NCBI GenBank assembly: GCA_037179515.1
Contig: JAXCGZ010002394.1
Coordinates: 20,001 to 32,500 of the forward strand
DNA length: 12,500 bases
Direction of reading: 5' to 3'
DNA from: Halocaridina rubra
Taxonomy: Eukaryota; Arthropoda; Malacostraca; Decapoda; Atyidae
Shown: one piece after another, positions 1 through 8,000 of the stretch
How positions within the stretch are numbered: position 1 is the first letter of the stretch
How the letters are laid out: every line of letters begins with the position of its first letter
Position numbers and translations under genes: made by a program
The notes under the pieces: generated by a model
Told to the model about the DNA's origin: nothing
Seen by the model: the letters and a program-made list of their open reading frames with translations, nothing else
The model's database searches: none

Positions 1-252
1 AGCTCAATATTATAAATATGTTGGCTTAGCTACCAGTACCTAACATCAAAAATACAGTCCACTCATATGCATCTATTCCTGGGTAATCCCAGAAGATATT
101 GATTTGTGCCCCTCAAGAAGCATGCTTGAGATGATTGACTCCCCAACTTCTAATAACCAAGTTGGATCGACTCTGAGAGAAGGAGTGGGATCTTGGGTTC
201 AACTTGACTAGTTCTCCAGCATGAACTACTGGGAATTAGTGTTCTCCATATA
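1..252 (+). mobile_element. LTR 3'-end remnant, BEL-associated family
   Basis: This stretch aligns by eye with 5818-6074, the sequence just before the BEL primer-binding site. Shared blocks in the same order include AAATACAGTCCA, ATTCCTGGG, AGAAGATAT, TTGACTCCC, CTGAGAGA, CTAGTTCT and AGTGTTC. Divergence is substantial, so it is an older or different copy rather than the partner LTR of a young element. The left end lies outside the window. The right end is cut about ten bases before the expected LTR end by the MITE at 253. Inference: 3' part (R/U5) of a solo or truncated LTR. Confidence 0.6.
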
Positions 253-893
253 CAGTGATCCTTCGCTGGATCGCGTTTCTTGGCTCGCGTTTTCACTGTA
301 CCACGTTTTTTTTTGAGCAAATTATTATTTTATTTTTTGGGTATATGCAAAAATATTAAAATATTACAAAAATAAACATTTTCAGTATTTTCCTTTTTTT
401 ATTGAAAAAAAAAAACAAATTTCATTATTTAATTGATGCAATACTGTAAGTTATACTGTACGTATGTATATCATTCAGTTATTAGTACAATGTATATTAA
501 TTTAAAATTCGTTCACTTATTTGATGATTGTACAAAATCTATTGTATTTATTCATTGTAATTTGGACCAAATATTCCTTTTGTAAAGATTATACTGTACT
601 TTTCAAAAGATGTGGTCAATAAATGTATCTATCTATCTATCTATCTAAATTTATGTTTTTTACTATTTTTTACTGTTTTATTATTCGTAGGCTGGGAAAT
701 AATTTTTTTTTTTCAATTAGATAATGAAATATGTTTTTTCAATTAAAAAAATGAAAATATTAAGAATGTTTTTTTTTTAATATTTTAATATTTTTGCATA
801 TACCCATGAAATAAAATAATAATTTATCCAAAAAAAAAAACGCGATACAGTGAGAACGTGAACCAAGAAACGTGAATAACCGGGGGAACACTG
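253..893. mobile_element. Tigger/pogo-like MITE with long terminal inverted repeats
   Basis: The left end begins CAGTGATCCTTCGCTGG, and the right end read on the minus strand begins CAGTGTTCCCCCGGTTA. The two arms (about 253-430 and 715-893) are imperfect reverse complements, including a shared TTCTTGG, CACTGTA and a poly(T) block. A TA dinucleotide lies directly outside both ends (251-252 and 894-895), as expected for the TA target duplication of Tc1/mariner/pogo elements. No transposase reading frame is present, so it is non-autonomous. It interrupts the LTR remnant on its left. The 641-bp interior also holds a retroposon-like tail. Confidence 0.7.
466..647 (+). repeat. Possible LINE 3' tail ending in (TATC)n
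   Basis: An AATAAA signal at 618-623 is followed immediately by about five TATC units at 626-647. Many invertebrate non-LTR retrotransposons end in an AATAAA plus a short tetranucleotide tail like this. The segment sits between two parts of the MITE interior that recur, inverted, outside the MITE (433-465 and 648-735), which suggests a later insertion. No coding sequence is visible and the left boundary is a guess. It could also be just a microsatellite in MITE sequence. Confidence 0.35.
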
Positions 894-894
894 T

Positions 895-1118
895 ACGTAC
901 GTACAGTATAACTCACAGTATTGCATCATGCGAAATAGTGTCCGATAGCGCACAATGTATTGGGGTCGCAGCTACATGAGCTAGCATATATATCTATATT
1001 TCCAGTAGTTTCATGATTTTATTGATAAAAAAAACGTATTTCTTAGCCTAAGAATAATAAAACAGTAAAAAATAGTAAAAAACATAAATACTAACAGTAT
1101 TGCAATATGTAAAATACG
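895..1118 (+). other. Tigger-like non-coding sequence
   Basis: There is no reading frame. Bases 895-927 are the reverse complement of 433-465 inside the MITE, and about 1000-1090 is the reverse complement of 648-735. The stretch is therefore related to the MITE interior and leads directly into the duplicated Tigger-like exon region. Inference: upstream region of an older Tigger-family copy. Confidence 0.4.
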
Positions 1119-1240
1119 ATACCGCTATCAGCGTTTCGGACAAAGGCTCGTTCAGTCTAACTCACATGTGCGCCGTTCACGTTGTGCTTATTAATACGTA
1201 TTGCTTGTGATTTTTTTACTCGCATATTTTATCCTTTGCA

Positions 1241-1324
1241 ATAACTCCCAAGCATCCTTCATCTTCTAAGGCTTCTTGTAGTGACCCTAAGCAGCAAAGG
1301 AAAATGTTAACCACAACAGATAAA
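1241..1324 (+). pseudogene. Tigger-like transposase first exon, copy 1 (start lost)
   Basis: These 28 codons translate to a Ser/Lys-rich peptide (PKHPSSSKASCS, then a basic stretch ending LTTTDK). It resembles the N-terminus of Tigger/pogo transposases just before the CENP-B-type helix-turn-helix. The start codon has become ATA at 1241-1243. The exon is followed at once by GTAAGT (1325-1330), a consensus 5' splice site. No downstream HTH or DDE transposase domain is visible anywhere in the window. The assignment rests on a short peptide, so it is tentative. Confidence 0.45.
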
Positions 1325-1496
1325 GTAAGTTTACCTATCACGTACATATAAATTTACGTTGCATGCTGTTTTTTATACCGCTATCAGCGTTTCGGACAAA
1401 GGCTCATTCAGTCTAACTCACGTGTGCGCCGTTCACGTTGTGCTTATTAATACGTTTTGCTTGTGATTTTTTTACTCGCATATTTTGACCTTTGCA

Positions 1497-1607
1497 ATGC
1501 CTCCCAAGCATCCTTCATCTTCTAAAGCTTCTTGTAGTGAGCCTAAGCGGCATATGAAAAAGTTAACCATAACAGATAAGATAAGTTTACCTATCACGTA
1601 CATATAA
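1497..1607 (+). pseudogene. Tigger-like transposase first exon, copy 2 (donor lost)
   Basis: This is the second copy of the 28-codon exon. It keeps an ATG at 1497 and reads MPPKHPSSSKASCSEPK, then a basic run and LTITDK up to 1580. MPPK-plus-Ser-rich starts are typical of Tigger transposases. The splice donor seen in copy 1 is changed here from GTAAGT to ATAAGT (1581-1586), so the frame runs on into intron-like sequence and stops at 1605-1607 after 36 codons. The remaining transposase (HTH, DDE) is absent. It is a remnant, not a functional gene. Confidence 0.45.
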
Positions 1608-1721
1608 ATTTACGTTGCATGCTGTTATTTATAAAGTAAAGGGTGGTTTTTTAACAGTGCTGGGAGGGTTTATTCTGTAACCGTAGAAATAATTGTAAAA
1701 TACCTATGTACATGAGTATGT

Positions 1722-2330
<609 letters not shown>

Positions 2331-3021
2331 ATAAACTCAGTTGTTAACATGGCACGGGAAAAAAAATGTAGGATTTTGATTATGGGAGACTTTAATCATA
2401 AAGAGATAGATTGGATAAATCTTGACCCACACAGTGGTGAGGACTCATTCGGGGCAAGATTCCTAGATTGCGTACAAGGGAATTTCCTACACCAACATGT
2501 AATGGAACCAACAAGGGCCAGGGGTGGGGATGAGCCATCACTACTTGATCTAGTGTTCACAGATAATGTATTGGATATTGAAAAAATTGAGTATGAACCA
2601 CCAATTGGAAAGAGTGACCACTGTGTGTTGTTGATGGAGTATATCACTGAAGATATTCTTCCTGAGAGTAGAGGCACTGAGGACATGAGGAGGAACTATC
2701 CGAAAGGAGATTACATCAAAATGAATGAGCTTTTTGCAGTTATTGACTGGAGAACCTTATTTTACAACAAATCTGTACAAGAAATGTATGACATCTTTTG
2801 TGAGAAATATGGGAAGATAGTAGATTGCTGCATACCTGTCACCAAAGTAGGTGTAATTCATGCCAGAGAGAAATGGTTCGATAATGGGTGTAAAAGAGCT
2901 AAGGAGTGGAGAGACAAATGCTGGAAAAGGTATAGGAGGAGAAAAAACATAAATGCCTGGCAAACCTACAAAAGAGCAAGAAATGACTACCTAAGTAAAA
3001 GGAGAGAGGCAGAGAGAGATT

Positions 3022-3831
3022 ATGAGAGGGACATCACCAGGAAGGCTAAGGAAAATCCCAAGCTTTTCCACAGCTTTATCAGATGGAAGCATCACTGAGA
3101 CGGATGAAGAGATCTGCAAAGAATTGAACAAGGAGTTTCAGTCAGTATTTACAGTAGAAAATACCCCACCCCCTCAGATTGCAGTGATAGAAGCTCAAGG
3201 GCCGGTATTAGAGAACATCAACCTTACAGCCACAGAGGTATGCAAAGCGCTGATGGATTTAGATGTTCATAAAGCTACAGGTCCCGATGACATATCCCCT
3301 CATGTGCTTAAAAAATGCGCAAACACAATATCAGTGGCACTAAGTATCATATTTAAGGAGTCACTGGAGTCGGGGGAGATTCCAAGATGCTGGAAACAAG
3401 CAAATGTGATACCAATCTTCAAAAAGGGAAGGAGGGATACGGCTCTGAACTATAGACCTGTTTCCTTGACCAGCATAGTTTGCAAAGTTATGAAGAAACT
3501 ACTAAGGAAACATATCTCTCTTCACTTGGAATCCTTCAACTTTTTGTCAGTGAGGCAACATGGCTTCAGAGAAGGTAGATCAACAGTAACAAACTTATTA
3601 GAATTTTATGATGAGGTAAGCCAAATCTTACAGGAAAGAGAGGGCTGGGCAGATTGCATATTCCTAGACTTCCAGAAAGCGTTTGACACTGTTCCACATG
3701 GGAGACTTATTAGGAAGCTGCAATCAATGGCTAGAATAGGTGGAAATGTTTTGGAATGGATAAAAACTTACTTAGAAGGAAGGGAACAGAGGGTTAGAGT
3801 AAGACACTCAGTGTCTGAATGGAGAAGTTAG
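3022..3831 (+). pseudogene. LINE reverse transcriptase, fingers/palm part
   Basis: The real homology starts near 3079 (DGSITETDEE); the first ~19 codons are the endonuclease end read in another frame. RT motifs follow in order: KATGPDDISPHVLK, WKQANVIPIFKKG, NYRPVSLTS, HGFREGRST, and motif A FLDFQKAFDTV, whose first catalytic Asp is at 3667-3669. These patterns are typical of CR1/Jockey-group RTs. The frame ends at TAG 3829-3831 in the middle of the conserved stretch before SGVPQ. The protein clearly continues one frame over at 3827, so one base has probably been lost. Motif A is intact. Confidence 0.8.
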
Positions 3832-4696
3832 TAGTGGAGTTCCACAGAGTTCAGTTTTAGGGCCACTTTTGTTCCTTGTATATGTAAATGACCTACCAGA
3901 GTCTGTAAATTCATTCATGAATATGTTTGCAGATGATGCAAAGATTGTGAAGAAAGTAAAAAACGAGAACAATGGTAGAGAACTTCAGGAGGATCTAAAT
4001 AATCTGCATGAGTGGTCAGAAAAGTGGCTAATGAAATTCAATACTTCAAAATGTAAGGTAATGAGAATGGGTACAAGTGCAAGAAGGCCCAAGCTTGACT
4101 ACTCGGTGGCTGGAGTACAACTTCAAGAGACAGAAAATGAGAGAGATCTAGGAGTAAACATACTGGCAGATTTGTCTCCAGAAATACATATAAATGGCAT
4201 AGTAAGGGCAGCATATGCATTCTTATCAAATGTAAGGGTAGCCTTCAGGCACATGGACAAGGAAATGTTCAGAAATATTTATGTAACCTATGTGAGGCCA
4301 AAACTGGAATATGCAGCCCCCTTTTGGAATCCGCACTTGAAAAAGCACATAGCTAAGCTTGAAAAAGTTCAAAGACATGCCATGAAACTGGTGCCAGAAA
4401 TACGCAATCTCAGTTATGATGAGAGGCTGAGGGAATTAGACTTACCATCACTCGAAGCTAGAAGATTGAGGGGGGATATGGTGACAGTCTTTAAATTCCT
4501 TCATGGTTATGATAGAGTGGATAGGGATCGATATTTTGATATGGCTGGCTCTAGAACTAGAGGTCATAGTTTGAAGCTTCGTAAGAAAACTTCTTCGCAG
4601 GATGTAAGGAAATACTTTTTCAGTGTAAGAGTAGTTGATAATTGGAATTGGCTAAGCGAGGAGGTAGTTAATGCTATCTCAATCCATAGTTTTTAG
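3827..4696 (+). pseudogene. LINE reverse transcriptase palm/thumb and C-terminal region
   Basis: The piece starts with the SSGVPQ..VLGPLLF block that precedes the RT active site. The catalytic FADD box is intact at 3926-3937. After the thumb comes the CR1-superfamily C-terminus: RPKLEYAAPFWNPHLKK, KLEKVQRHAMKL, LSYDERLRELDLPSLEARR, LRGDM and a VVDNWNWL block. TAG at 4694-4696 interrupts the usual end. The same frame then reads DRYDKYD before TAA at 4718-4720, matching the normal LINE terminus, so the TAG is a late nonsense mutation. The GT-rich and FADD motifs suggest this enzyme was lost mainly through the upstream frame breaks. Confidence 0.82.
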
Positions 4697-4795
4697 GACA
4701 GGTATGATAAGTATGACTAAGTATAAAATGGAACCGATCAGGAGACGGGAAGATACGAGCTTTGGGATCTTTCCCGTAAACACAATTGGGTAATC

Positions 4796-4948
4796 ACATA
4801 CTCATGTACATAGGTATTTTACAATTATTTTTACGTTTATTGTATAAACGCTCCCTGCACTGTTAAAAAACCACCCTTTACTTTAAAATAACAGCATGCA
4901 ACGTAAATTTATATGTACGTGATAGGTAAACTTACCGTGAATGAGGTG
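4796..4948 (-). repeat. Inverted copy of the Tigger-derived repeat, right of the LINE
   Basis: Read on the minus strand it matches 1583-1721: GTAAGTTTACCTATCACGTAC, then GCATGCTGTTATTT, AAAGGGTGGTTTTTTAACAGTG, and TGTAAAATACCTATGTACAT up to GAGTATGT. It is closer to the 1601-1721 copy than to 2170-2297. It shares GTGATAGGTAAACTTAC.GTG and GAATGAGGT with the sequence just left of the LINE (2301-2330). The LINE therefore sits between two same-orientation copies of this repeat. Confidence 0.7.
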
Positions 4949-5182
4949 GTAATGATGTTTGTTGACCCCGGATGAAATTATTCCGCAGCCAATAACAGCT
5001 TTACGGTTGATAAATAAGTTATCTAGGAATATTTCTTAAGTAATTTGTAACCCTTTTGAACACTGATGCACTCTTGTTTACAGATGGAGAATTTTTCACA
5101 CTTTTTTCCCCAGCTCAGAGAAAGAGAGTCATGGCCAAAATATTCACTAAAACTGTGAAATAATATGGTAGAGTGTTGATGT
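4949..5182. other. Unassigned non-coding stretch
   Basis: I see no convincing reading frame, inverted repeat or match to other parts of the window. It may be the continuation of the Tigger-like element beyond the repeat at 4796-4948, or part of the BEL 5' LTR, but nothing in the sequence decides this. Confidence 0.3.
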
Positions 5183-5311
5183 ATTCCGTCTGAAATATGT
5201 ATATATGTAAAGAATACCGTCTGAAATATGAATATATGGTAAAGTATACCGTCTGAAATATGTATATATGGTAAAGTTACCATCTGATATATGTATGTGT
5301 TTGTGGTAAAG
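5183..5311 (+). repeat. Minisatellite, four ~32-bp units
   Basis: The unit is approximately ACCGTCTGAAATATGTATAT followed by ATGGTAAAG-T. Units begin near 5183, 5214, 5246 and 5278. The first three are nearly identical, and the fourth is diverged and slightly longer. The minus-strand open frame across it (a repeating HISDGI pattern) merely reflects the repeat period and is not a gene. Confidence 0.8.
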
Positions 5312-5817
5312 AAACAATACCCTAGGCTGTCATATGAACAATAGATTATCCAGGCCTATCTTCTTCAGACTAGGCCTCAATGCTATCCTATCCTGCTTGA
5401 GCTGGGATGCTTCTGTTGCATTATGTTTTGGGTGTCACTAATATTTTCAGTAATCTGTGACATATGATCTTGTTGATTTTGTGGCATACATAAGTGCGTC
5501 AAATATTGTGATTTTGGCTCAGTAGATGATTATATGTTTTGTAGCCTAGAAAGGAACACTAAGCCTAGGCTACAGTGGTTTATTGTGAAAATATTATATA
5601 ATTTCAAGTTTTCCTTAGCCTTGCTGCATTTATGTTGTTAAATACCTCTTTTATATTTGCAACAATATATTTTTTGAAGGACAAAGTGTCATTTGATATA
5701 ATCCAAGTTATTATTTATTTTTAATTTTTGTATGCCAATTATAAATTGTTTTCTATTACATGATATTTTATATATAATGTGTAATTTTTATCCCAGTAGC
5801 CTAGTGTAAGTAGCATA
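5312..5817. other. AT-rich non-coding region, possible internal LTR sequence
   Basis: There is no gene or RNA that I recognise. The motif GTAGCCTAG or its complement recurs (5541-5549, 5565-5573, 5796-5804). The first two could pair as a 9-bp stem with a 15-base loop. A second small inverted repeat is AGGCCTA/TAGGCCT (5352-5358 and 5371-5377). Because the region lies just upstream of the putative LTR end it may be part of the 5' LTR, but it does not match 12118-12500. Confidence 0.3.
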
Positions 5818-6074
5818 GACCATTCATTTATTATATGCTCACCAGACCCTTAAAATTTAAATACAGTCCATTACATACTAAAGATTCCTGGGCTATTCCT
5901 AGAAGATATAAAACCTGATTTCCTCAAAATATTTTTGAGATGTTTTGACTCCCTAAAAAATAGTATGCAAGGTGTATTGATTCTGAGAGAGGGAGCGGAG
6001 TCTCGGATACATGTTACCTAGTTCTTTAGTTTGAGCCAGTAAAGGACTAGAGTGTTCACCACACTATACTTACA
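5818..6074 (+). repeat. 3' portion of the putative BEL 5' LTR
   Basis: The segment ends in TACTTACA eight bases before the primer-binding site, a plausible LTR 3' end (CA). It is homologous to 1-252. A conserved hairpin (5923-5939) and a GACTCC/GGAGTC pair (near 5948 and 5997) lie within it. The LTR's 5' end is not found: no TG-starting sequence matching 12118 onward occurs upstream. Confidence 0.55.
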
Positions 6075-6082
6075 ATTTTTTC

Positions 6083-6100
6083 TGGTCCTTCAAACCGGAT
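6083..6100 (+). promoter_or_regulatory. Primer-binding site, tRNA-Tyr type
   Basis: The sequence TGGTCCTTCAAACCGGAT begins with TGG, the complement of a tRNA CCA end. It is complementary to the 3' acceptor/T-arm of animal tRNA-Tyr (ending CCGGCTCGAAGGACCA) at 16 of 18 positions. Both mismatches are A where G would be expected. The site primes minus-strand DNA synthesis. Its position just after the LTR end and about 320 bases before gag fits. Confidence 0.7.
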
Positions 6101-6423
6101 GTTTTGGTTCACTGATTTATTTCAGTATTAAAGTGTATTTTCCTATTTGAAATGCTAAATGATGCTGGTCTTTGTCTTACACTGCTACTGCGTATGTTTG
6201 TATATTTTTTTGGCCATCAGACGGTATTGCATCAACACAACTATAATCAGCTTGCCTCTTATCGTTAGGCAATTTGAAAGTTAGCATTACCACATGGAAT
6301 GCTGTTGGTTTAAGTATACAATTCTTATACATTGTGTATTTTTGTGCTTATTGTAGTTTTGTGTTATTTTTGTTGCATTTATTTGATTGATAAATTTGAA
6401 TTTGTGTACCTAAGCTACTCAAA
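6101..6423 (+). other. BEL untranslated leader
   Basis: This is non-coding sequence between the primer-binding site and the gag ATG, where packaging signals would lie. Nothing specific is recognisable. A 15-base block, GAAATGCTAAATGAT, occurs here (about 6148) and again inside gag (about 6510). Confidence 0.5.
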
Positions 6424-7623
6424 ATGTCACAAACAGATACTGATCTCTTGGTAATTGATAGTACCCCTGACTTGCGAGTCAGAAGTAGCAACATATTTAC
6501 TTGTCAAACTGAAATGCTAAATGATACTGTCACTTCTGTCACATGTATTGTCAGTGACCCTAATGTGTCAATTTCTTCTTTGCAATTAGCATACTTTGAG
6601 CTGAAAATGCAATATGACCTCTATTTAGATACTTGGTGTAAATATGAAGTATACATTATAGATGACACATCATTATATTTGTCAGCTAGTCAAGATTTTC
6701 GTCATCTTAAACGTGAAGCATTTAAACTCTTAAACCAAGTTTCACAACTTAAAGATGACAAGTCCAGTGTGAGCACTGTACCTATACCCCCTCGTACTCC
6801 TCCAGTGAACTCGCTTCCAATGCCTAAGCTTTCTCCCATAGAAATCCCAAAATTTGATGGTGATGTCTCAAAGTGGTCAGCATTTTGGGACATATTTAGC
6901 TCTTTGGTTGATACTCGTCTTGATTTGGATGATGTAGTCAAGTTTACTACTTTACACTCACATTTATTGGGTAGAGCCTTTAAAACTATTGAAGGTATTC
7001 CTGTAACACATGCTAATTATAATGCTGCAGTACAACTTTTGAAAAAACAGTTTGGTAGATCAGACAGATTGGTTACGCAGCTTGCAAGAGAAATACAGAA
7101 TTTGCCAGTACCACGTCATCAACATGACGACCTTCTAGAGTTTAAATTAGCATATGAAAAATTAGTTCTACAGTTGGAAAATTTGGAACCTCAGTATACT
7201 GATAATAAATTCTTTTTAGAAACTCTAGTTAGTAAATTGCCAGGAGAAACTTACCGTGCATTGGCAAACCACTGTAAGTGCACAAAATTTACTTATGAGC
7301 AGTTGTCAGATGGACTTTCAGAGATAATAGAGCTTATGGAATTGTGTAAAATGCAACCTCAAAGTGGTAGCCGCAAAGCTGAGGTTGTTTCCAAGGTTGT
7401 AGTTGAATCTAATCCACAGTCTAATAAGAAAGTTAAGTCATTACAAAAAGCAAAAAAGAGTCAACATACTAAGTTGTGCAATCCTGAACAATCAGTTAAG
7501 TCTGTTGTTATAAATAGTCTGGTACATCAAACCAAAATGTTTCTTGTATTTTTTGTGGCAAAAATCACAGTTCTAAACACTGTACAGATTATCCAACTTT
7601 TGATAGTAGACGAAATCGAGTAA
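6424..7623 (+). CDS. gag: BEL/Pao Gag polyprotein, capsid part
   Basis: Gag builds the intracellular particle in which the element is reverse transcribed. The ATG has A at -3 and follows the leader directly. After a variable N-terminal region (1-130) and a Pro-rich hinge comes the DUF1759 capsid-like domain (about 138-300): IPKFDGD..KWSAFWDIF, LLGRAFKTIEGIPVTHANY, LLKKQFGR, LVSKLPGE and LANHC. The Lys-rich segment after residue 370 fits the start of nucleocapsid. The last ~35 residues (after about 7510) are read in a wrong frame: the first zinc knuckle lies in the frame one base earlier. TAA at 7621 ends the frame. An intact capsid domain with a broken nucleocapsid means this copy cannot make normal Gag. 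Confidence 0.82.
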   Translation: MSQTDTDLLVIDSTPDLRVRSSNIFTCQTEMLNDTVTSVTCIVSDPNVSISSLQLAYFELKMQYDLYLDTWCKYEVYIIDDTSLYLSASQDFRHLKREAFKLLNQVSQLKDDKSSVSTVPIPPRTPPVNSLPMPKLSPIEIPKFDGDVSKWSAFWDIFSSLVDTRLDLDDVVKFTTLHSHLLGRAFKTIEGIPVTHANYNAAVQLLKKQFGRSDRLVTQLAREIQNLPVPRHQHDDLLEFKLAYEKLVLQLENLEPQYTDNKFFLETLVSKLPGETYRALANHCKCTKFTYEQLSDGLSEIIELMELCKMQPQSGSRKAEVVSKVVVESNPQSNKKVKSLQKAKKSQHTKLCNPEQSVKSVVINSLVHQTKMFLVFFVAKITVLNTVQIIQLLIVDEIE

Positions 7624-7631
7624 GTGCTTAA
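7545..7631 (+). pseudogene. Gag first zinc knuckle, out-of-frame piece
   Basis: In the frame one base before that of gag, the sequence reads CIFCGKNHSSKHC, a CX2CX4HX4C zinc knuckle for RNA binding. A basic RRNRVSA run follows and then TAA (7629-7631). BEL Gag proteins carry such knuckles right after the DUF1759 domain. The capsid and the next knuckles are in a different common frame, so two opposite frame shifts flank this piece, one between about 7500 and 7545 and one near 7626. Confidence 0.7.
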
Positions 7632-7908
7632 CCTTTGTTTTATTTGTTTAAAATCTGGACACAGAGCCAGTGATTGTAATAGAAAATTTGAATGTCGTAA
7701 TTGTAGCTCAAATACTCATCATACTTTTATGTGCATTAAACTTTGTCAAAAACCACAGAATCCTACACGCCCTGTAACTTCAATTTCACTTGGTTTTAAT
7801 GCAAATAGTAATTTGAGTTCCAATGCTATGGTAGGAAGCAAATCAGGGTCTTCCATGTTTGAAAGAAATACACAAATACCTACCTCGACTCAGCATCACA
7901 AAATGTAG
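7624..7908 (+). pseudogene. Gag nucleocapsid, second and third zinc knuckles
   Basis: This piece is back in the gag frame. Two further CX2CX4HX4C knuckles follow each other: CFICLKSGHRASDC and CRNCSSNTHHTFMC. A triple knuckle is usual for BEL/Pao Gag. A low-complexity Ser/Thr/Asn-rich linker toward the protease follows. There is no ATG, and the apparent first codon is only the position after the previous stop. TAG at 7906-7908 ends this frame. The linker continues from about 7895 in the frame used by the protease, so another frame shift lies there. Confidence 0.75.
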
Positions 7909-8000
7909 GTACTGTATCTGTTTCCGAACCTAACTCAAATGCTCAAGCTTGTTAAACTGATACAACTGTACATACTCTCAACACAACTTCTTCTCATTCA

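Larger units (their letters stand above)
1119..1630 (+). repeat. 256-bp direct tandem duplication
   Basis: Two adjacent copies, about 1119-1374 and 1375-1630, run from ATACCGCTATCAGCGTTTCG to GCATGCTGTT. The offset is exactly 256 at three landmarks: the start of the first block, the start-codon position (1241 and 1497) and the splice-donor position (1325 and 1581). The copies differ by scattered substitutions. Each holds an apparent 5' untranslated segment, a 28-codon exon and the start of the following intron-like sequence. Confidence 0.8.
2331..4795 (+). mobile_element. CR1-like non-LTR retrotransposon (LINE), 5'-truncated
   Basis: The element encodes, in order, the last part of an apurinic-type endonuclease, a reverse transcriptase and a CR1-superfamily C-terminal region. 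ORF1 and the N-terminal half of the endonuclease are missing, which is usual for 5'-truncated LINE copies. The coding sequence is split over three frames by a break near 3090 and a single-base frameshift near 3828. A stop at 4694 lies just before the natural end. A short 3' untranslated stretch (4721-4795) follows, with no clear microsatellite tail. Same-orientation copies of the Tigger-derived repeat lie on both sides. Exact ends are inferred. Confidence 0.8.

Noticed and set aside
2396..2963. Minus-strand open frames inside the LINE
   Set aside because: They are shadows of the endonuclease coding sequence with no motif of their own.
5023..5283. Minus-strand open frame of 86 codons with repeated HISDGI units
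   Set aside because: The pattern follows the 32-bp minisatellite period and shows no recognisable domain.
5183..5311. Possible CRISPR-like array
   Set aside because: The units are directly adjacent with no spacers, and the context is eukaryotic transposon DNA.
6148..6530. 15-base block GAAATGCTAAATGAT in both leader and gag
   Set aside because: It is short, AT-rich and not extended on either side; it is probably chance or a minor duplication.
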